64,000 nt of DNA from Kitasatospora sp. SUK 42 (GTDB lineage Bacteria; Actinomycetota; Actinomycetes; Streptomycetales; Streptomycetaceae). Where the stretch lies: assembly GCF_015776785.2 (NCBI RefSeq), contig NZ_LFMD02000003.1:707798-771797 (forward strand), in the 5' to 3' direction. A program made the position numbers and the translations under genes. Positions 17,968 to 25,517 of this stretch are shown piece after piece (the first letter of the stretch is position 1; each line of letters begins with the position of its first letter). The notes below the pieces were generated by a model. It saw only the letters and a list, made by a program, of their open reading frames with translations. It did not search any database and was not told the origin of the DNA.

Positions 17968-18711
17968 TCAGACGCCCGAGTCGGCGGTGCGGACCAGGAT
18001 CCGCGAGCAGTTCTCGCAGCGGACGACCTTGTCGGCCGGCTCGGCCTTGATGGCGTTCAGCTCGGTGATCGAGAACTCGGTGCGGCAGCCCTCGCAGCGG
18101 CGCTGGTAGAGGCGGGCCGCGCCGACGCCGCCCTGCGTCTCGCGCAGCTTGGCGTACAGCTTGAGCAGGTCGGCCGGGATGACGGCGGCGACGGTCTCGC
18201 GGTCGCGCTTGACCTTCTCGGCCTCGCCGTCGATCTCGGCGAAGGAGGCGTCGCGGCGACCCTCGGCCTCGGTGAGGACGACGGTGGAGTGCTCCAGGCG
18301 GGCGCTCAGCTCCTCGACCCGGGTCTTGGCGGTCTCCTGGCGCTCCATGATCTCCAGCACGACGTCTTCGAGGTCGCCCTGGCGCTTGGCGAGCGAGCCG
18401 ATCTCGTGCTGGAGGTTCTCCAGGTCCTTCGGCGAGGTGATCGCGCCGGAGTCCAGGCGCTGCTGGTTGCGGGCGGCACGGGTGCGGACCTGCTCGACGT
18501 CCTGCTCGGCCTTGGTCAGCTCGCGGGCGGTGTCGCCCTTCTGGGCCTCGGCGGCGACGACGAGGTCCTTGAGGGCGGTGTGGTCGGCGGTGGCCTTGTC
18601 GATCTCGGCGTGCTCGGGCAGGGTCCGGCGCCGGTGGGCCAGCTGGTCGAGCTTCGAGTCGATGGCCTGGAGGTCGAGCAGGCGGATCTGGTCGGCGGGC
18701 GCGGCGTTCAA
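17968..18711 (-). CDS. Coiled-coil protein with C4-type zinc ribbon
   Basis: 247 residues. A long coiled coil (about 10-180) is followed by a zinc ribbon formed by CEGCRTEF and CENCSRIL. TTG start chosen because AGGAG lies 8 bases upstream. The family is found next to Nif3 and RNase H in most actinobacteria; a nucleic-acid role is assumed from the zinc ribbon and neighbours, but is not shown. Confidence 0.95.
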   Translation of the reverse strand: MNAAPADQIRLLDLQAIDSKLDQLAHRRRTLPEHAEIDKATADHTALKDLVVAAEAQKGDTARELTKAEQDVEQVRTRAARNQQRLDSGAITSPKDLENLQHEIGSLAKRQGDLEDVVLEIMERQETAKTRVEELSARLEHSTVVLTEAEGRRDASFAEIDGEAEKVKRDRETVAAVIPADLLKLYAKLRETQGGVGAARLYQRRCEGCRTEFSITELNAIKAEPADKVVRCENCSRILVRTADSGV

Positions 18712-18734
18712 GCGGAATGCTCCTGTGAATCGGG

Positions 18735-19571
18735 TCAGGCGGTGAAGGACATGGGGGCGTGCGCGGTCCACGGGTCGGTGACCCGGTGGGAGACCTTGGT
18801 CTCCACGGCCCAGCCGCGCTTGTCGGCGACGGCCCGCAGGGCCCGCTCGGCCAGGGTGAGCCAGGGCCACTCGGTGGCCCAGTGGGCGGCGTCGACCAGT
18901 GCGACCGGGGCCGCCTCGGTGGCCTCGGACGCCGGGTGGTGACGCAGGTCGGCGGTCAGGTAGGCGTCCACACCGGCCGCCCGGACCTCGGCGAAGAAAC
19001 CGTCGCCGGAGCCGCCGCACACCGCGACCCGACTGATCAGCCGGTCCGGGTCGCCGGAGACGCGGACGCCGGCGGCGGTGGCGGGGAGGCCCTCGGCGAC
19101 CTGCGCGGCGAAGGCGGACAGGGTCAGCGGGGGCTCCAGCAGGCCGATCCGGCCGGTGCCGCGGCGGCCCAGCGGGTCGGTCGGGTCCGGCACCAGCGGG
19201 CCGGTCACCCGCAGGCCGACCGCCTCGGCGAGGGCGTCCGAGACGCCGGGGTCGGCGTGGTCGGCGTTGGTGTGGGCGACGTGCAGCGCGATGCCGTTGG
19301 TGATCAGCGTGTGCACCACCCGGCCCTTGAAGGTGGTGGCGGCGACGCTGGTGGTGCCGCGCAGGTAGAGGGGGTGGTGGGTGACCACGAGGTCGGCGCC
19401 CCACTCCACGGCCTCGTCGACGACCGCCTGGACGGGGTCGACGGCGAAGAGCACGCGGCTGACCTCGGCCTGAGGGTCCCCGCAGACCAGGCCGACGGCG
19501 TCCCAGGACTCCGCCCACTGCGGCGGGTACACCTCTTCGAGCGCGGTGATGACGTCGGACAGTTTCGGCAC
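18735..19571 (-). CDS. Nif3-like dinuclear metal centre protein (YbgI family)
   Basis: 278 residues. Family motifs: WDAVGLVCGD near the N-terminus, the metal-binding THHPLYLRG, ALHVAHTNAD, and near the end VDAAHWATEWPWL. Homologues form hexameric toroids with two metals per subunit and act as putative hydrolases or GTP cyclohydrolase-like proteins. First gene of the Nif3 / zinc-ribbon / RNase H operon, with 23 bases to the next gene. Confidence 0.95.
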   Translation of the reverse strand: MPKLSDVITALEEVYPPQWAESWDAVGLVCGDPQAEVSRVLFAVDPVQAVVDEAVEWGADLVVTHHPLYLRGTTSVAATTFKGRVVHTLITNGIALHVAHTNADHADPGVSDALAEAVGLRVTGPLVPDPTDPLGRRGTGRIGLLEPPLTLSAFAAQVAEGLPATAAGVRVSGDPDRLISRVAVCGGSGDGFFAEVRAAGVDAYLTADLRHHPASEATEAAPVALVDAAHWATEWPWLTLAERALRAVADKRGWAVETKVSHRVTDPWTAHAPMSFTA

Positions 19572-20102
19572 CTGTCGAGACTACCGTGCGCGCGGGGCCG
19601 GTCGGGCCTCGGCCGATCGGGGGGCCGCTCGGCGGCCGCCTCCGCCGGTGTTCGGACGCGGGTGCCGGGGGCGCACGGATGCGCGTCAACCTGTGGCGGG
19701 GCGCCCGTGCGGGCCCGTACGAGCGGTGCCCGCGCGTACACCTGGGGCCCTTGGGGCACAGCGGGGCCCTCGTACGAATTCGAAACCGCCCACTGATCAC
19801 CCTTACGAGTGAAGTGACCGGATCCGCGTTGAGGCTTCGGTTTTCTCGAAACTAACTTCAGTCCTGCGAACGGGAGTTGCCCCGCACGCCCCGGCCGGTG
19901 GCAGGCCGGAGGGCGGGGAGGGGCCCCGCCGAACTCAAGTCCCGGCGGCACCGGGCCGAAGGCGGGTACGGGGACGCGGCGTTCCCGCCCTCGGAGGCGC
20001 TCCCGTTCATTCCGAGGAAACCGATCAGGCCGGGCCGCACGCCCGGGTGCCGAGCAGCGGCACCCGGGACGCGGCGGCCGAAACGAAGGGATGTGGTGGC
20101 GG
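19572..20102 (+). promoter_or_regulatory. Long leader region of the lanthipeptide operon with a possible promoter and hairpin
   Basis: About 530 bases without a credible gene. On the plus strand TTGAGG (19831) and TAACTT (19854) are 17-18 bases apart in an AT-rich patch, a possible promoter. A perfect 11-bp hairpin (arms 20042-20052 and 20058-20068, loop AGCAG) lies 35 bases before the synthetase start and could act as an attenuator. Neither is tested. Confidence 0.4.
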
Positions 20103-23057
20103 ATGAGGGCGGACACATCGCTGCGTACGGCCGGGGGCGAGGGATCGGCGGGGCCCGGACCGGGTGCGGCCGGTTCGTGGCCGGAGGCGACGCGGGCGGT
20201 GCTGGCCGGCGCCGGGGGCCGGGGAGGCGGCGGTGGCTGGGACGTCACCGTCGGTGGCTTCTGGTGCACGGCCAGGCCGTCCGGGTCGTCGCCCTTACCG
20301 GCGCAGGGATGGAAGCTCCATGTGAGCGCGGCGTCGGTGGTGGGCGGGGAGGTGCTCGCGGCGGTGGTGCGGGTGCTCGCCGCCGATCCGTGCGGCTTCA
20401 AGTTCGCCGCCGGGGAGGAGCGGTTGCGTGAGCTCAACTCCCGTAACAGCGACCGTGGTTCGGCGGGCAAGTTCATCACCGTCTACCCGGCGGACGACGC
20501 CCAGTTCCAGCGGCTGGCGGCCGAGCTCGACCGGGTGACGGCCGGGCTGCCGGGGCCGGTGGTGCTGTCCGACCGGCCGTACCGGCCGGGCAGCCGGGTG
20601 CACTACCGCTACGGCGCGTTCGCGGCGCGGGCGGAGCTGGGCAACGACGGGGAGTACCGGTCGGTGCTGCGCGGGCCCGGCGGGGAGCGGGCCGAGGACG
20701 TGCGCGGGGGGTCGTACCGGGCGCCGGGGTGGGCGCGGGACCCGTTCGCGCCCGCCGCCGTCCGTCCGGGCAGGCCCGGCAGGCGTCCGGGCGGGGTGCT
20801 GCTGGCCGGGCGGTACGCGGTGACCGCCGCCATACGGCACGGCGCGAAGGGGGGCGTGTTCCTCGGGCGGGAGGCGGCCAGTGGCGCGGAGGTCGTGGTC
20901 AAGCAGGCCCGCGCCCACATCGAGGTGGACCGCGCCGGGACGGACGCCCGCGACGCGCTGCGGCACGAGGCCGAGCTGCTGGCCCGGCTGGACGGGCAGG
21001 GGCTGGCACCGCGCGCCGTCGAACTGATCGAGCAGGAGGACTCCGTCTTCCTGGTGCAGGAACGAATCGCCGGACAGCCGCTGGGCGCCTGGGTCGCGGC
21101 CCGCCTGCGCCGCGACGGCAGCCCGGACGTGGACTGGGCCGAGGCCGAGCCGGTGGCGCGCGGACTGCTCGACCTGGTCGAGCGGGTGCACGGCCAGGGA
21201 CTGGTGCTGCGCGACCTCTCCCCCGGCAATGTGATGGTCCGCCCGGACGGCGGCCTGCGGCTGGTCGACCTCGAACTCGCCGCCGAGGCCGGCCACCGGG
21301 CCGGATCGGCCGGCACGCCCGGCTACCAGGCCCCGGAACAGGGGCGGCTCTCCCTCGCCGGCTCCAGCGTGGCCGACCCTGCGGTCGACCTGTACGCGCT
21401 CGGCGGGCTGTTCTTCCTGCTCGCGACCGGGCACGACCCGCTGCTGCCGGAGGACCTCCCGAGGGCCCGCCCGGTCGCCGAGCGCCTCGGCCGCTGGCTG
21501 ACCCTCGCGGCCCGGACGGGTGCGACGGCGCGGCGGCTGGCCCCGGTGGTCCTGGGGCTGCGGGCGGAGGAGCCGGCGCTGCGGTGGGGGGTGGCCCGGG
21601 TCCGGGCGGAGCTGGGCGGCGCGGAGCGGGAGCGCGCGGCGGATCGCGCCGTCGTCACTCCGCTGTGGCACGCCGCCAACCGCGCCGCGCGCCCGGCGCC
21701 CGGCGGCCTGCCGCACGACGGCCCGCGACTCGACGGCCCGGCGCTCGACGGCCCGGCGCTCGACGGCCCGGCGCTCGATCGCCTGCTGCACGACGGCCTG
21801 CGGCACCTCTCCGCCACGGCGACGCCCGGGCGGCCCGACCGGCTGTGGCCCGTCGTGCCCGCCGGGGAGCGGACCGACCCGTGCAACGTGCAGCACGGCG
21901 CCGCCGGTGTGCTCGCCGTACTGGCGCGGGCGGTCGCGGCCGACGGCCTGCCCGAGGACGTCCGGGCGCAGGCCGCGCACACGGCCCGTACCGCCGCCGA
22001 CTGGATCGAGCGGCGCGTCGCCGCCGAGCCGGTGATACTGCCCGGCCTGCACTTCGGGCGGTCGGGGACGGCCTGGGCACTGCTCGACGCCGCCCGGGTG
22101 CTGGGCGACGCCGGGGCGGCCGCGCGGGCCGCCGCGCTCGCCCGCCGGATCGCGGTCGAGTGGCCCAACCCCGACGTGTGCCACGGCGCGGCCGGCGCCG
22201 GATTCACCCAACTCCGCTTCGCCGCCGAGAACCTCGACAACAAGGACTTCGACGGCACGAACCTCGGCGGCGGGGACCTGGGCGGAGGATTCCTCGACCG
22301 CGCGGCCCACGGCGCCCGCGCCCTGCTCGCCGCCGCACGGCGGGAGCCGTACGGGACGACCTGGCCGGTGCCCGCCGACTTCGACTCGGCGCTCGCCGGG
22401 ATCACCCACCTCGGCTTCGCGCACGGCGTGGCCGGCGTGGGCGCCTTCCTCCTGGCCACCGCCGAGGCGACCGGCGACCGGACCCTCCTCGACGGCGCCG
22501 CCGACGCCGCACGGACGCTCGGCGCGACCGTGCGGTGGAACGGCGCCGACCGGCGGAGCGCCTGGTGGCCGCAGAGCGCGGGCGATCCCGAGCACATCCG
22601 GCTCGCACACTGGTGCAGCGGCTCCTCCGGCACCGGCGGCTTCCTGCTGCGGCTCTGGCGGGCCACCGGCGACGCCGCCGCCCTCGACCTCGCCCGCGCC
22701 GCCGGACGGGCGGTGCTGGCCGGACGCTGGCACAGCGGGGTGAGCGCCTGCCACGGACTGGCCGGCGACGGCGAGTACCTGCTGGACCTCGCCGAGGCCC
22801 TCGACGAACCCGAATTCCGTACCGGCGCCCAGGAGCTGGGCCGGCTGATCGCCTCCCGGGCGGCCCTGCGCGACGGACTGCTGGTGCTCCCCGACGAGAC
22901 CGGCATCGGCTGCGCCGCCGCCTACGGCACCGGCACCGCGGGCCCGCTGGCCTTCCTGCTGCGCCTGCGCCACGGCGGCCCCCGGCTCTGGCTCGACCCG
23001 GTGCCGCCCGGCACCGGCCGACTCCCCCACCACACCACCGGGGTGAGCGAAGGATGA
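20103..23057 (+). CDS. lanL: Three-domain lanthipeptide synthetase (lyase-kinase-cyclase, class IV-like LanL)
   Basis: 984 residues. Residues ~60-200 are a phosphoSer/Thr lyase domain (GWKLHVSA, FKFAAGEERL, NSRNSDRGSAGKFITVYP). Residues ~235-480 are a Ser/Thr kinase-like domain with Lys267 (VVVKQ), catalytic Asp371 in LRDLSPGN and DLE in place of DFG. From ~590 comes a LanC-like cyclase. The cyclase keeps all three zinc ligands, Cys838 (HWCSG) and Cys883-His884 (ACHG), which separates class IV LanL from class III LanKC. The enzyme would dehydrate Ser/Thr and form (methyl)lanthionines in the precursor encoded at 25234. Two oddities: a tandem DGPAL linker (~542-557) and a pentapeptide-like insert (~710-735). 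An ATG four codons earlier (20091) is possible. The stop overlaps the next start. Confidence 0.93.
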   Translation: MRADTSLRTAGGEGSAGPGPGAAGSWPEATRAVLAGAGGRGGGGGWDVTVGGFWCTARPSGSSPLPAQGWKLHVSAASVVGGEVLAAVVRVLAADPCGFKFAAGEERLRELNSRNSDRGSAGKFITVYPADDAQFQRLAAELDRVTAGLPGPVVLSDRPYRPGSRVHYRYGAFAARAELGNDGEYRSVLRGPGGERAEDVRGGSYRAPGWARDPFAPAAVRPGRPGRRPGGVLLAGRYAVTAAIRHGAKGGVFLGREAASGAEVVVKQARAHIEVDRAGTDARDALRHEAELLARLDGQGLAPRAVELIEQEDSVFLVQERIAGQPLGAWVAARLRRDGSPDVDWAEAEPVARGLLDLVERVHGQGLVLRDLSPGNVMVRPDGGLRLVDLELAAEAGHRAGSAGTPGYQAPEQGRLSLAGSSVADPAVDLYALGGLFFLLATGHDPLLPEDLPRARPVAERLGRWLTLAARTGATARRLAPVVLGLRAEEPALRWGVARVRAELGGAERERAADRAVVTPLWHAANRAARPAPGGLPHDGPRLDGPALDGPALDGPALDRLLHDGLRHLSATATPGRPDRLWPVVPAGERTDPCNVQHGAAGVLAVLARAVAADGLPEDVRAQAAHTARTAADWIERRVAAEPVILPGLHFGRSGTAWALLDAARVLGDAGAAARAAALARRIAVEWPNPDVCHGAAGAGFTQLRFAAENLDNKDFDGTNLGGGDLGGGFLDRAAHGARALLAAARREPYGTTWPVPADFDSALAGITHLGFAHGVAGVGAFLLATAEATGDRTLLDGAADAARTLGATVRWNGADRRSAWWPQSAGDPEHIRLAHWCSGSSGTGGFLLRLWRATGDAAALDLARAAGRAVLAGRWHSGVSACHGLAGDGEYLLDLAEALDEPEFRTGAQELGRLIASRAALRDGLLVLPDETGIGCAAAYGTGTAGPLAFLLRLRHGGPRLWLDPVPPGTGRLPHHTTGVSEG
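21727..21782 (+). repeat. Tandem 15-bp repeat inside synthetase linker
   Basis: GACGGCCCGGCGCTC occurs three times head to tail after a diverged copy, coding for repeated DGPAL. It lies between kinase and cyclase domains, where length changes would be tolerated. Confidence 0.8.
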
Positions 23058-25045
23058 ACGTGGCCACCCGCACCACCACCCGGGCACTGCGCCGGCTGAG
23101 CTTCACCTTCTCCACCGACGGCAGCCACGCGGCCTGCCTCGCCGCGGCCGCCGACAGCGGCTGGTACGTGGAGAGTTGGCGACTCCCGGCGGACGGCACC
23201 CCCGCCGATCCGATCCCGCTGCCGCTCTCCGGCAACCGCTCGGAGAGCCTGCGCTCACAGCTGGTCTCACTGGCCGACGGCTCGGTGCTGGCCTGCCGGC
23301 ACGACGGCGACCGGCACGACCTGACCCACCTCTCGTACGGCGAGAACGGCGCCGTGGAGCAGCAGTTGGCCTCGCTGAGGCTGCCCGGGCTGCGGCTGCT
23401 GCCGCTCCCGGTGCCGCCCGGCGCGGGGCCGCGCACACCGGTAGCGCTCGCACTCGGCACGGACGCCCGTCCGGCGACCACCGCATGGCTGATCCGGACG
23501 GACGGCAGCGAGCCCGAGCGGATCGCCGAGCTCCCCGGCCTGCACGGCGGCGGCACCTGGCTGGACCACGCGGGCGCGCTGCTCGCGCTGGACCGGGTGA
23601 ACGCGGGACTGGTCCGCAGCGTGGTGCTGGACCTGCGCAGCGGCACCACCACCCCGCTGCTGGAGATCGGCGAGCGCAGCAACGACCGGCTGGTGCTGTT
23701 CGACCCGGACAGCCGCTTCGCGATGGTGCGCAGCGACGCGCCGGGCACCGACCGGCTCGGCTGGGGCTTCCTCGGCGGCGGTGAGCCGCTGCGCTTCCCG
23801 GAGTGCCTGCACGCCTCGGGCATGTTCCTGCGGCCGATCGCGCTGCGGCGGGCGGCGGACGGGCCCCGGGTGGCGGTGCAGATCGACCACGGCGCCGGGT
23901 CGGCGCTCGCCCTGTGGCGGCCCGCCTTCGGGCGGCTGGACCCTCTGCCGGTGCCGCCCGGCCGGCTCGGCGCGGTCGGGCACTGGGACGAGGCGGGGCT
24001 GCGGATCCCGTACTCCTCGCCCGACCATCCGACGGCGCTGGCCACCCTGGACGTGGACGCGCTGCTGGCGAACGGACCGCTCCCGGCCACCACCGGGGCG
24101 ATCCCGCTACCGCTCCAACTCGCGCCGCTGGGCTCGGGGTTGCCCGGCCCCTGGCGGGAGACCGTGCCGCCCTGGCAGCCCGGCCGGCCGGTCACCCCCC
24201 GCACCGAGCCGGACGGCTGGCGACTCGACGGCAGCACCCGGCCCGGCGACGGCGGCCGCTGGCAGCCCGCCCAGAGCCTCGAACTCGCCGGCCCGGCGGG
24301 CCCGTTGGAGGCCCTGGTGTACGGCGGGGACGCCTGGCTGAGCAGTCCGCACCTGGTGCTCGCCCTGCACGGCGGCCCGGCGGACGCCTGGCGGCTGGAG
24401 TTCGACCCGGCCCTGCAACGGATGGCCGCCGACGGCCTGGCGGTGGTCGCGCCCAACCAGCGCGGCTCCACCGGCTACGGGGTGGCGCACGCGATGGCCA
24501 TCCGGGGCGCCTGGGGCGGGCCCGATCTGGACGACGTGCTGTACCTGCTGGAGGGCGTCGCGGGCCAGCGCGCGGCACTCGGCCTGGAGCCGCCCGCGCT
24601 GTTCGGGGTCAGCTACGGCGCGTTCCTGGCACTGCTGGCGGCCGCGCACGCGCCCGCCGAGCAGGTCGCCCGCTGCGCGGTGGTCGCGCCGTTCCTGTCC
24701 GGCGCCCGGCTGCTGGCCGAAGCGGCACCTCCCGTCAGGGCGTTGACCACCCGGCTGGGCGGCGGCGAGCCGGTCATGGACGCCCGCGGCCCGCGCGACG
24801 TGCTGCAGGTGGCGCACCGGCTGAGCGCACCGCTGCTGATCGTGCACGGCAGCCGGGACGAGGCCGTACCGGTCAGCCAATCCCGGGCGCTGCGGCACGA
24901 GTTGCTGCGGATCGGCCGGGTCGAGGGCGCGGACTTCCGGTACGTCGAGGCGGCCGGCTCCGGGCACGAGGTGCTCGCCGAGGAGGGCGCGGCCGTGCTG
25001 CACGAGCTGCTGGCCGGGTTCCTGCGGACCGGCCGGCCGGGCTGA
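23054..25045 (+). CDS. S9-family prolyl oligopeptidase-type serine protease, candidate leader peptidase
   Basis: 663 residues: an N-terminal beta-propeller-like region (~1-400) and a C-terminal alpha/beta hydrolase. The catalytic triad is visible: Ser520 in GVSYGA, Asp602 in HGSRDEAV and His638 in GSGHEV; the oxyanion region HGGPADAW precedes. GxSYG places it nearer S9C than classical S9A. No signal peptide, so cytoplasmic. Its ATG overlaps the synthetase stop (ATGA), so the two are made together. POP-type proteases remove leaders in some class III lanthipeptide systems (the flavipeptin FlaP case); here the exporters have no protease domain and the leader has one proline (Pro18), which fits that role. 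Cleavage itself is inference. Confidence 0.92.
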   Translation: MNVATRTTTRALRRLSFTFSTDGSHAACLAAAADSGWYVESWRLPADGTPADPIPLPLSGNRSESLRSQLVSLADGSVLACRHDGDRHDLTHLSYGENGAVEQQLASLRLPGLRLLPLPVPPGAGPRTPVALALGTDARPATTAWLIRTDGSEPERIAELPGLHGGGTWLDHAGALLALDRVNAGLVRSVVLDLRSGTTTPLLEIGERSNDRLVLFDPDSRFAMVRSDAPGTDRLGWGFLGGGEPLRFPECLHASGMFLRPIALRRAADGPRVAVQIDHGAGSALALWRPAFGRLDPLPVPPGRLGAVGHWDEAGLRIPYSSPDHPTALATLDVDALLANGPLPATTGAIPLPLQLAPLGSGLPGPWRETVPPWQPGRPVTPRTEPDGWRLDGSTRPGDGGRWQPAQSLELAGPAGPLEALVYGGDAWLSSPHLVLALHGGPADAWRLEFDPALQRMAADGLAVVAPNQRGSTGYGVAHAMAIRGAWGGPDLDDVLYLLEGVAGQRAALGLEPPALFGVSYGAFLALLAAAHAPAEQVARCAVVAPFLSGARLLAEAAPPVRALTTRLGGGEPVMDARGPRDVLQVAHRLSAPLLIVHGSRDEAVPVSQSRALRHELLRIGRVEGADFRYVEAAGSGHEVLAEEGAAVLHELLAGFLRTGRPG

Positions 25046-25112
25046 GCCTGGCCGCGCAGACTCCCGGGCCTGAGGCGCTCGCCCCTCTCGGGCACCCGGC
25101 CCTTTCAAGACT

Positions 25113-25134
25113 CCCGGGCCCACGACGGCCCGGG
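25113..25134 (+). terminator. Hairpin between protease and precursor genes
   Basis: CCCGGGCC (25113-25120) and GGCCCGGG (25127-25134) pair across a 6-base loop. The unit AGACTCCCGGGCC appears twice (25058-25070 and 25108-25120). It may separate the synthetase/protease transcript from that of the precursor. Confidence 0.5.
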
Positions 25135-25233
25135 TCACCACCCCGGTGCGGCGGATGGAGGCCGCCCGGGGAGCAACACCCGACGCCCGCAGGCAGATCG
25201 CGGCGGGCGCAACCTCAAGGGGAGGAACCGATC

Positions 25234-25377
25234 ATGGAGAACATGATGGACTTCGAGACCGACCTCGCGGCGCTGCAGAGCCTGCCGGAGACCGAGTCCG
25301 TCGAGCTGACCGGCCACGGCAGCGGCTGCCAGTACACCTGTCTCATCCTGACCTGCCTGATCTTCACCATCAGCTGA
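25234..25377 (+). CDS. lanA: Lanthipeptide precursor peptide (class IV-like)
   Basis: 47 residues, ATG with GGGAGG 8 bases upstream. The leader (about 1-29) begins MENMMDFETDLAALQSLPETESVEL, sharing the MEN... and LQ-x-LPETxxV features with class III/IV precursors such as the venezuelin type. The core (about 30-47) contains Cys32, Cys36 and Cys41 with Thr35, Thr40, Thr45 and Ser30, Ser47, arranged as CQYT-CLILT-CLIFT. It lies between the synthetase/protease pair and two exporter genes, all on the same strand. The leader/core border is my estimate. The Cys-Thr pattern and position make a precursor role very likely. Confidence 0.9.
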   Translation: MENMMDFETDLAALQSLPETESVELTGHGSGCQYTCLILTCLIFTIS

Positions 25378-25420
25378 GGCATCGGCCCGGCCTGATCCAG
25401 CCGATCGGGCGGTAGCCCAT

Positions 25421-25462
25421 GGGTGCCGTCCTCGCCTGTCCGGACAGGCGAGGACGGCACCC
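25421..25462 (+). terminator. Perfect 42-nt palindrome after the precursor gene
   Basis: The two 21-base arms (25421-25441 and 25442-25462) are exact reverse complements with no spacer, followed by a pyrimidine-rich run (TTCTTTCCCCCCTTTTCC). It lies 43 bases after the precursor stop and 55 bases before the first exporter gene. It should act as a strong transcript-end or RNA-stabilising hairpin, allowing more precursor than exporter mRNA. Confidence 0.85.
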
Positions 25463-25517
25463 GCCTTCTTTCCCCCCTTTTCCCCGGATCTCCGCATTCC
25501 CCGACGGGAGACCAGAC

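Noticed and set aside
20295..23087. Open frame of 930 codons opposite the lanthipeptide synthetase
   Set aside because: Shadow of the real gene; low complexity and no recognisable domain.
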